From Branchiostoma belcheri (lineage: Eukaryota; Chordata; Leptocardii; Amphioxiformes; Branchiostomatidae), in the NCBI RefSeq assembly GCF_001625305.1, contig NW_017804032.1, positions 2,634,446 to 2,698,445 of the forward strand: DNA of 64,000 nt. The letters are read 5' to 3'. Both the position numbers and the translations under genes were made by a program. The notes under the pieces were generated by a model. It made no database searches. It was not told the DNA's origin and saw only the letters and a list, made by a program, of their open reading frames with translations. Positions 55,172 through 64,000 of the stretch are shown here, piece by piece (position 1 is the first letter of the stretch; every line of letters starts with the position of its first letter).

Positions 55172-58100
55172 TCATAGACCCATCAATTCCTTCATGTCAC
55201 TATCACTGGCAAACTTCGATCTTAAAAACTCCCTGCGACATTTGCTCCATTTCACGTTCTTGTAGAAACACTTCAGGTCGTCGCTGTATCCTTTCACATC
55301 TGTGAACAAAAATCCCCATAGCAAACTAACCCTGACCTTAAGACCAGCCCAAAGTGAGTCATGCTTCCAATCAGGTAGGATTATGTTGCGCGTCTCCCTG
55401 GCAACGGCCTGACGAAAAAGTTCCTCAGAATCGAAACGAGGTTGCGCATTAAGTCGTCTGAAGTCCGAGGCGTCTCCACTGACATAGTAGCTCTTAAGGT
55501 TGGAGTTGTAATAGTACGTCACTGAAGCAATATTAGACTCATCATGGACAAAGTAGTCACACTTAGACATCAACAAAATGTCAGTGAACACCTGGTCACC
55601 CACTAGATTCGGAGAGCCTTCAAATGTCCTATCATCAACCAAACTTTCCCCCCTGAAGGCGTCTATGTGTAAGACTCTATTGTTCCCAAAATTGGATTTG
55701 AATTCCTTAATAACTTCGTCAAGATCAGAGGCCAGGTATATGCGAATCTCTCTGCCCTCATTTTTGGCATTGATGTCATTTATGAGACGTTGCACAACTT
55801 GAACAAAGTCTTGTAGTTCTGGAGCTGTCTGGTCAAAGAATGTCATCTCTTCGGCGTGACTTGATTGTAGTCTCACGTGAACACCTGTAGAAAGAAACAT
55901 ATCGTATTCATCTGTGGGCTATAAGTATAAGAAGTGTGTGTGTGCGTGTGTGCGACATAATTTTTTAACGGCAAGGGGCCCCAAACTCATTCTATTGTTC
56001 CTGATACAAAAAAAAACCTACCACTAGTAAATCAAGACCACAGCATGTCTGGGGCAAAAGATACAAAAACTGAAAGTTTTTCTTTAGTACCAAGGTCAAC
56101 CACCAGTAGGCCTAAAGTTGACCTATAGCTAGAAACTACATACGAATTATCATCACAATGTATAAAGGCCTTCTTAATCTTACCACCAATGTGCGGATCG
56201 GAAACACAAACACAAAGAACAATACCTTCGTTTTCTTGGAGGTTAAAACATAGAAGCAAGATTTTTTTTAATTTTGATGTATCTAAAAGAGTGCAATTTA
56301 ATACCTATATTAATACTGTCTGCCATGAAGGATTGGTAGAAAGTATCCACTGCGGTCTTGATCCTAGCGGCTGGCTGGAGATAACCTGGAGATGAATAAA
56401 TGACCTTTATTAATACCGTACAAGCTAATACAGGTCATGGTGATAAAGTTCTATGAACAATAACGGTGATACAAGTGTGGTATCTTACTACATCTGCACG
56501 GGCTGATGTACACTTATTTACAGTCTCAACAGCCTCGCTTTTTAATGCAGTTCGGCAGCCCAGGCAGATATTCTTTTCTTTTCTTTGCAATCCAAGATAT
56601 TTAAATATAGGGAACTTACTTACCTTGTGTACAATTCAAGGGGATATTTCTTTATACAAGGTACGTACAGTTTACGTAAGAATAACACGTCTTCTATCTT
56701 ACTCTTATTGTAATATCGTCTTATTCTTTGCAAAGAAATGCGGTTGTGTCTACCTGATATGACGTGATTGGCAAGAGCCCGGATCTCTGCTGTTATTGGT
56801 TGGTAGTCCGTCATCTTGTTTTCTAAGTCGGCAAACCGGCAGTCTATCAATTCACCCGTTGCTCCTGTTCGAGTCAGGTAAGGCTGATGGGAGTCAACAG
56901 CAACAAAAAGTCAAAACTTGATAGTTCATCTGTATAGACGTCATCATGAAACAAATTTGAACTGTCATTTTCATAAAACGTTCCTGCAACTTACAATCAG
57001 CTGCTCACCGAATCCTACCACTCTCTCCGAGGATACATTCATGCTGGTTAATATCAAGTTAGTCATGAATTAGTAGATAAATTTGAAGATAAATACACCT
57101 ACCGAAGGACCGCTAAAAGGAAACCTTGAGGGCGCCATACACACCCGAGTCTTCGCTTGCTGTACTATATCTTCATTCATCCCTGTACGAGTCAGCAAAG
57201 TAAAAAAAAAACACAAACGTCAGCGTTCATCAATTATACTGATTATAGTCATGCTTGTCACGCCCCCCCCCCCCACCCAACACACAATAGTTCTACTAAA
57301 AACAAGAGGTCGATGACTTTACTTTAACTTTACCTTCAAAGTACCAGGTCCAATAGTTCTGTCCATTTCCAGGCGGCCCACAGTAGTCACAGTCTGTCCA
57401 TATGACTGTTGGAACGAATCCACGGGCCTGGATGTAAGAGACATGTGTAATAATTTTCCTTCGAGTTTCATGGGGATGATGACGTTAATTTGTAGTGTAT
57501 TATTTTCCTATCAGTTTCATTTTCATTTCATTTTATTCATTTATCCGGGGTAAGCATGTCGCCATGTTGGCGGTTTTCAAAGCTCCCTGTACAAAACGTG
57601 CATAACATGATAACAGAAAAGGTATAAACTAACATAAATACAATGATCATATGAGTCATAATAATAGTTTTATGGTGATAAAGACGTTGGTTTTGTTGCG
57701 ATTAAGTCGTGCACAAGGAAAGGTGTGTTAATAATGTAGGACACCCTTACAAGACATGTTGTAATGTCGTCTATCGCCCGCAAAACGAGGGCGCCAAAGC
57801 CCAATCCATGGCAAGCATCTCCGAGAGAAGTTTCTATGACGCAGGCCACGCTCTCGTTCCTCCCTTGGCGGTTGTGGTGAATGGCAACGGGTTTCGGGTT
57901 CTCAGCCAATTCGTTCGTGTACTGAATTGCTGGAATATATGTTTCAATGCATATCATGACGATTGTCGTGAAAAACTAGTTTATTGGCCTGTATTCTAAT
58001 CTCCGACGGACTGATATTGTAAACAAACACATACATGTCTTCTCGGAAGCAGAAATTACATACCAGTAGATACGAAAAATGCATATGGTAGCCCAGTTAG

Positions 58101-58496
58101 GACAGGGCTCACCGGCGTCTGTGCAATTTTCCTAGTATTTGTATTCAAATTCGGTTGACCCGAGGACGTGCTCAGATTGTTGTCTGCTGTTCACGAAGTT
58201 TTCTTTCAAACTAAGGTTTTCTGACGGTCACGAGAATGGTGTCCAGTATATCTAGGGTTCGTGGACAAGAAAATGTGACCTTGAAAGAGTAACTTAGAGA
58301 GTCTTCACCACTTCACATAGATTATTGACTGTAAAAACAACTCCTCACCTCTGAAAAAGAAAGAAACGTAACCGGCGAAGTGGAAGCATCCAGCAGCAAA
58401 GGACAGAACAACCAGCGACGATATCAGCCTGCGATGTTTCCACATCATCTTTAATGGAAGACTAGTACTATGGCGAGCCTTACGTAGATCACCCAT
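55172..58496 (-). CDS. Fucosyltransferase-like type II membrane glycosyltransferase, copy E
   Basis: Exons: 58496..58349, 57929..57751, 57427..57334, 57182..57103, 56883..56754, 56385..56305, 55884..55172; 1425 nt, 474 residues, all GT-AG. It starts MGDLRKARHSTSLPLK with the anchor about residues 24-44. Residues 240-242 are HVR; DILLMSKCDYFVHDESN spans about 339-355. It has two extra codons in exon 1 and one fewer in exon 5 (TDYQP against TEYYQP). Exon 4 ends SRFPFSGPS as in copy A. It is next to the true VWA8 3' end, 2.5 kb away on the same strand, and is probably the founder position of units C and D. No exon 1a is present upstream. Confidence 0.83.
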
Positions 58497-58760
58497 CCTG
58501 TAACGTTGCAGAGGGACGACTAACTAACCTACAGCGGTCAGACGACTTATATAGACACTTCGTTTGGGACAAACCAAGAGGGAATCACGGGGGTATTTTT
58601 AAATACTTTTTGGGCTCAATGTCAATAATGCGCCCCAAAAGTATAGAAAGAAACGATGGGGAAGGGAAAATCGTACAACGACAAAGAACAAAACAGAATT
58701 CTAATGATGTAAGTTGTATTACATGATTTTGCACATAAAACACCCGAGCCCCCCCGTGTA

Positions 58761-59797
58761 CACTATATGACATCCAGTAGATTTCTAGCGGGGACCAATC
58801 ATAGGGCTGCTGACGCGTCACCGACTAGCGGCTATTAGCACCTTGTTTCATGTAAATGCCATGAACTCAACCAGACCGCGTATATTGTTTCTTGTTTACA
58901 TCAGTACTAAGTACTAGCATGGAATCCATGGTACTAGTACTTCCACAATCAGTTAGTAAAGTCATACCTTTAAGTAAAATCTACTTTGATGAACGAATCA
59001 AAACGGGACTGTAGACATTAAGTTTTACACATTCAAATGTGGCTGCACTTGCGCTAATGGAGCGACTACTACGTACGGGAAGGAACGGATCTTAGCGAAG
59101 CCGAGATTTGTGAACCAAACCCAACCCATCGAAGACGGGCCGCCAAACATAAAAATGGAGGGAAATGACAGACAACAAGCCAACAAAGACAACATCACCA
59201 GACCAACAAACTTGGAAAACACCACTTCAAGCGCTAACGTTGTAAGAACTGTGGAACCTCAAACTAGTATGTTTGCGTCAGCGGAAAGGCTGTCGAAGTA
59301 ACCACTACATGAAAAACTGCGGCGAAAAAGTAACATGGGTTCGTCCCAAATCTAGACGCAAGTGAGCTACAAAAGTAATAGAACCTATGCATCATGCTTG
59401 TTGCTGTCAACTTACCCGTTAAAGATTGAACCGATACATGTACGTACTATAACTTGCCATACCCGGCCAAAGACGACTACATTACTGTTACTCTTTATTG
59501 TGCCGTTCTTCTACAAACAGCCAGCAGAATTATGAAGATACTCGTTCTCAATACACATGCTGCAAACTAAAGTAATGGCAGTCCTACGAAAATTCTGTCT
59601 GTAATGTATAAGCGCTTTATGTCGACGTACAATGGGTGTGAAATACATGTTTTCGCCCATCGTGTGCCACCAGCTCGGTGGTAATTGGCTACTTTACAAG
59701 TGAAAGAACCGCGTCCGTGGGCCTTGATAAATTATTCAAATTATTCAGCAGCCCTCTGATTGGTTCCCGCTAGAAATTTACTGGATGTCATTCAGTG
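58761..59797. mobile_element. ~1.04-kb DNA transposon-like insertion with ~53-bp inverted repeats
   Basis: The left end CACTATATGACATCCAGTAG and right end (inverted) CACTGAATGACATCCAGTAA continue as matching arms to GGGCTGCTGA. Units C and D lack the whole block at the same place, giving the empty site. CGAGC followed by C runs flanks both ends as a possible target duplication. The internal open frame near 59110-59300 is not recognised. Superfamily not assigned. Confidence 0.6.
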
Positions 59798-61000
59798 ACG
59801 AGCACCCCCCCCCCCATGTTTAGCAATTTTTGGTATGGAGTAACAGGTGTGGGAAATGTTAAAATTCTGACTGGCTTTCAGTTGCAATTGGTCGGTGATT
59901 TCAAGCAGACGGTATCATCAAATCATTCCGTGTCATTTCCCCCACTAAATATGTGAGAACATGGTGATTAGTACAATTACTAATGCTGCAAGATCTACAT
60001 GTAATTAGGCCACCTACTCTGTTTCTGTTATGCCCGAGTGCGCAGTTGTTTTAATTAAAGGCTTTAAGAGTAAAATACACGGTTCATTTATTGAATTTTC
60101 AGTTAGCAATAATGGATACAATTAAACCAATATTTTCAATCCAACAAGATTTTTTTCATTCATTGATAACTTGACATTAACCTACATAAGAACACAATAC
60201 AGGTGGGCTATAAGATGTACACGGCTTTGTACAGTTATATTTACTCTACAGTTACATGTATATATACTGTAGATTCTTTGTTACTACAGCAGTATCTGAT
60301 TTTGTTGTTCTAAAGAGTTGCTATTGATAAATAAGAAACATCACAATGTCATGTAGAGAAGAAAATAATTTAACATATAATTATTCATACAACTATAATC
60401 AGCACATTACAATGTACTTGTTAACTAGTAACATGGTTTCACCCTAGATGTGCCCTAGAGTCACAGATCGTACAAGGTGCAAAAAAAACCCAAAAAAGCA
60501 GTACTTGTACTTGATGTGACTATGAATTATACATGTATATGGCAAACAGCATATTCTAAACTTGCATCACCATTCTATCTCATTGTTGTCAAACATTTAG
60601 TCTTAAGTATGGTTTGTTTTAAAGATAAATGTCCATACATGACAAAAATTAACAAATCATAACACAGATTACAGTATATTAGATTTAAAAGCAAGGTAGT
60701 ATATTGTTATACCAAGGAACTTCATACCCACTTTACCTGTCATGATTAAAACACTCAAGCTCTGCTCAACAGAGTTCATATTTATATACATGTAAGATAA
60801 ACCACAATCTTATGTATACACCATATGTAGCTCATTTAAATCTACTTAAATATCAATATGATTTCTAATTCTTCTTTCCCTAACGTATATTTTGGGCCTT
60901 CAACTTTCTCAATTGACATACTACCCACAATGCATCACACTGAGCAATTGAAAGCATGAAACAGATTATTTGCATATTGTTTGTTCTAAATTGTGATTGT
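59798..61000. other. VWA8 3' flank, source of the hitchhiked segment
   Basis: About 59880-60250 matches the spacer between exon 1b and the VWA8 fragment in units C and D (ATTTCAAGCAGACGG to TTATATTTACTCT), with an extra 87 bp at about 60120-60206 that units C and D lack. The stretch 60247-61035 is the part deleted in both units. No gene was seen. Confidence 0.65.
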
Positions 61001-63871
61001 TTATTTTGTAGACAGCATGGTGGAGGTGAAGATCTGCTGAAGGACCTGTGGGATGTTCTTGGTGTCCAGACAGACGAAGGCCTTACCTGCCGGGAGACTT
61101 CGAGTCAACCTGCAATAAGGAAAACATTCCTTTTATTCCAGAATAAGGTGACCAACAAAAAGGAACAATGAGAGTGAAATAGAAACCGAAAAAAGTGTAC
61201 CAGGTGAGGCAAGAAAAGCTACTCATAGAAAGTTAGCTAATTAGCTACTCTAGAGCTAGTTAATAGAATTTCAACCATCCTTATGCACTAGTAGTTTAAA
61301 TGTTGATATCAAAGTCTTCTAACATGAAATTTCCCTCGAACAGTTTGTTACATTCCATTTACCTCTCCTGAGCTTGAATATTTAAAATTTCAAGCATCTG
61401 ACTCCGTCCAGAATTCACAGATTTTTTGTGACTAGCATTCAATTTAGCAAGCCAAGATTTAAAGGTACTCTTACAAACACATAACAGAAATTTTTGTCTA
61501 ACAGGAGATTTCTGTCTTTATCATTTTTAACAAACAGCTCTATGTAATGATAAATGCATTGGATTTTTGTACGTGCCTTTCTGCCTGGTCTCCCAGTGTA
61601 CCAATGAACAGGGCAAAGGCATTGACGTTTTCGTCTGCTGTCAGTGCCTTGGAGAAGAGTCTGGGAGAGATCCCGTATCTGTCCAGATTAGCATCACTCA
61701 GCACAATCACAAAGTACTCATCTGCCTCATCCTGGAATACAGCAGGGAAAATACATCATGAAGATTTTAAATGCTATTTCCATATGAGAAGTAAAGCGTT
61801 TGTCACCAAGCTTTTGATCAATTCAGTCCTCAGCTTTTGTCATGTGACCTGAATGGTAGTGTGATGTGACATAAAACCCTGTCAATTACCTTCACAGAAT
61901 CTGATAGACTTTCCTTCAATATTGTACAGTGTACACTATAGCAACAGGAAAGACCAAGGGGGCAATCAAGTTCAAGGTGGAGGACAATCTTGTCAATGGA
62001 AATCCTGGATTACCACATATTGCTCCACCCCAGAGGTGTCATCAAAAACACCCTAAAAATATGTGGCATAATAATCAATGTTACAGTAACAAATTCTCAT
62101 TTACAATCATTGTAAATCACATCCAAGTAGAAAGGTATACAAGAGGAATATATAAGATAAGCTTTCATGTAAAATTTGACAGTTTACTGAGTCAGACATA
62201 CATTTGTACATGTATTGTAGACCCACTCTAGATCTTACCTTTACAATGTTGGAGATGGCATGTTCTGTGGCTTCCAAAGTGTGATCTCCACTCATACAGA
62301 ACTGGGAGTGAGCATGCATGGTCTGAAAAACGGAACAGGGGTGAGAACAACTGTGTATGGGTGACGTAGTGGTTTATTCATTGTTAAAACACAGTAGATT
62401 GGCCTTGCAGCCACAGCTGAATTGCACCAAGCTTGCAGGTGCAGAGAGAGTTTAGAATACTATTTGTAGACAAAAAAACAGTCACATGTTGTTCAGCTAG
62501 GTTGCATATAGCAGTTACCTTGAGTGCGTCCAGTCTGTCCTTGTTGTTTTGCGGCATCTTTTTCTCGGTGATGACAGGGATGTTGTAACCATCTCCAGAG
62601 TGGCCATAAATCTCAAACTGGTAACACAGAAAATAAGAGTGTGCCATACATGTACCCTTCACTATTCATCAATACGTGTATTATGGTCAAATCCTCAATG
62701 GCTCATGTTTTCCAATATGTTTCCCCTCATATGGTTAAAAAAACATCTCTTTGAACATTGAACAATCAACCTTGAACGACTAAAATTAATTCTAAGTCTT
62801 AAAATTTTGATGGTACTTTTTTATTTTACAGAGACCTGTTCAACGTGAATTGATGACACCACAAATTTGGGTTTCAATAACTGCTGTTATAGACTATTGT
62901 TTCAACCTGCGAATTTAAAATGCTGTGTAAATCTCAATCTACTTCCTACCATAAAGCCAATACAAAAGTAAATGAATCTACAGTACTGTACATATACCTT
63001 GAATTTCTGCTCGTATCCCTCAAAGGCCTCCATGACCATAAATTCATGACACCACAAATCTGGATTTTAATCTATTTCTACTGTACTATGGAAATTGTTT
63101 CAACTGAGAATTTAACTACATGTATGTCTCAATTTCTTTCCTACCATGCAAACCAACACAAAATTAACAGTTACTAAATTCACAGTACCTTGAATTTCTG
63201 CTCGTATCCCTCGAAGGCCTCCATGACCATGCAGGCAGCCTCCATCATCCGTTCCAGACGTCCGTCCATCCCGTTGAAGCGGTACATGCTGCCGCTAACG
63301 TCCACCACAAGCCGCAGCCTCTTGGGCTTCTCCTGCGGGGCACCCAACTAATTTTTTTGGGGGAGGGGGGCAGGATGCAAATATGTACGTCAGTAAACTT
63401 TTATCACTCATTAAAAGTCAAAACTGTGGCAAGAAGCCCTGTGACTATGATTCATGATATTTGCATCACAATAGTGTGACAAAACCTAACTCTTTATATA
63501 TAACATCATATAATACTCTTAATACATAACACCATATATTTGTCATAATGCTGATCAAATCCAGTCTTAGTTAACTAGTAATCCTTTTCAAATCCATCCA
63601 ATTTCACAGGTTCAAGCAAAAGCTTGCTGTCATTTTTGCCTAAGTATTTTACCATTACAAAGAATGAAAATCCTTGCTTTATACACAGTCACCTCATAGT
63701 GAGTGTACCATAGCCTTACAATATATATTTTGTAAGACTGAATACCTCTGGCTCCTGTTCCCCCCTCCTCTTGTAGATGGCCTTCTCTCCTGTCAGTCCT
63801 TCTATCAGTTTTGCCTCATCCAAGTCTCCTGATGTCTGGTGCTTCAGCCACTGTCGCTCCTTACTCTTAGC
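61001..63871 (-). CDS. VWA8: VWA8, last six coding exons (partial)
   Basis: Mitochondrial AAA ATPase with a C-terminal von Willebrand A domain. Exons in window: 63871..63746, 63332..63189, 62617..62519, 62322..62239, 61731..61577, 61109..61001. Products in order: KSKERQWLKHQTSGDLDEAK and LIEGLTGEKAIYKRRGEQEP; RLRLVVDVSGSMYRFNGMDG with the MIDAS DxSxS; YGHSGDGYNIPVITEKKMPQ; MHAHSQFCMSGDHTLEATEH; DEADEYFVIVLSDANLDRYG, FALFIGTLGDQAE; then LTRSLPAGKAF to MLSTK-stop. All match the end of human VWA8. The last intron seems to use a GC donor (GCAGAAAG|GCACGT), the only phase-compatible choice. AATAAA overlaps the stop codon (61005..61000). The gene continues past the right edge. Confidence 0.95.
62998..63039 (-). 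pseudogene. Tandem partial copy of a VWA8 exon 3' end
   Basis: The last 42 nt of exon 63332..63189 (MVMEAFEGYEQKFK) plus its donor recur 191 bp downstream on the minus strand. The intron sequence between is also repeated (about 62830-62997 against 63040-63188). There is no acceptor, so it is not an exon. Confidence 0.85.
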
Positions 63872-64000
63872 CTGAACACATTCAGAAAATGATTATTGGC
63901 AATATGTAGTTGTTCTACACCACTGGAGATGATAGAAACTTTGTAACTCTAACTCTTATACATATATCTGGTAATAGAAGTTATCATCCAAGGATAACAT

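Noticed and set aside
59110-59301. Small plus-strand open frame between copy E and VWA8
   Set aside because: It is inside the inverted-repeat element, short, and without recognisable domains; a transposase remnant could not be supported.
1-64000. Endogenous retrovirus, LTR retrotransposon or Polinton
   Set aside because: No paired long terminal repeats, capsid-, integrase- or polymerase-type segments were recognised; the retroelement pieces seen are LINE and Penelope-like.

Overview
The window looks like nuclear DNA of a cephalochordate (amphioxus, Branchiostoma). The gene set is chordate-like and split by many GT-AG introns: a UDP-glucuronosyltransferase, two AIFM2/FSP1 genes, the ciliary gene CCDC39 and VWA8. 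The intergenic and intronic DNA is packed with small DNA transposons, LINE tails, a Helitron-like family with core repeats and Penelope-like retroelement remnants, which fits known amphioxus genomes. The species assignment is inference; the gene identities rest on reading the spliced products exon by exon.

Layout, left to right. 1-1444 (-): 5' two exons of a UGT, running off the left edge. 1445-2410: repeats, an orphan exon fragment and a Penelope-like 3' end with a hammerhead ribozyme motif. 2411-9290 (+): a truncated fucosyltransferase-like gene (copy A), invaded by four Helitron/HINE-like elements and lacking its last two exons. 11317-16587 (+) and 18449-21946 (-): two complete seven-exon AIFM2 paralogues, tail to tail. 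22.7-24.8 kb: small mobile elements and LINE 3' ends. 24837-37655 (+): complete CCDC39, 19 coding exons, 951 residues. 39046-58496 (-): four tandem copies (B, C, D, E) of the same fucosyltransferase-like gene as copy A; C, D and E are intact, B is broken. 61001-63871 (-): the last six coding exons of VWA8, entering from the right edge.

The fucosyltransferase-like array is the most dynamic part. Each copy has seven coding exons of nearly fixed size: a type II signal-anchor exon, five short exons, and a large exon with a HVR motif and a GT-B-like C-terminal half. Units C and D are near-identical 5.3-kb repeats. Each carries, between genes, a piece of the VWA8 last exon and an additional intact signal-anchor exon. 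This suggests that the array grew by unequal exchange of a segment that included the 3' end of VWA8.

Other themes: several host exons have a partial tandem copy beside them that includes a splice-site edge (AIFM2-a exons 1 and 2, CCDC39 exon 4, a VWA8 exon). The Helitron-like elements have a hairpin at both ends and about 165-bp core repeats in variable number. No CRISPR array, rRNA gene or endogenous retrovirus/LTR element was recognised.
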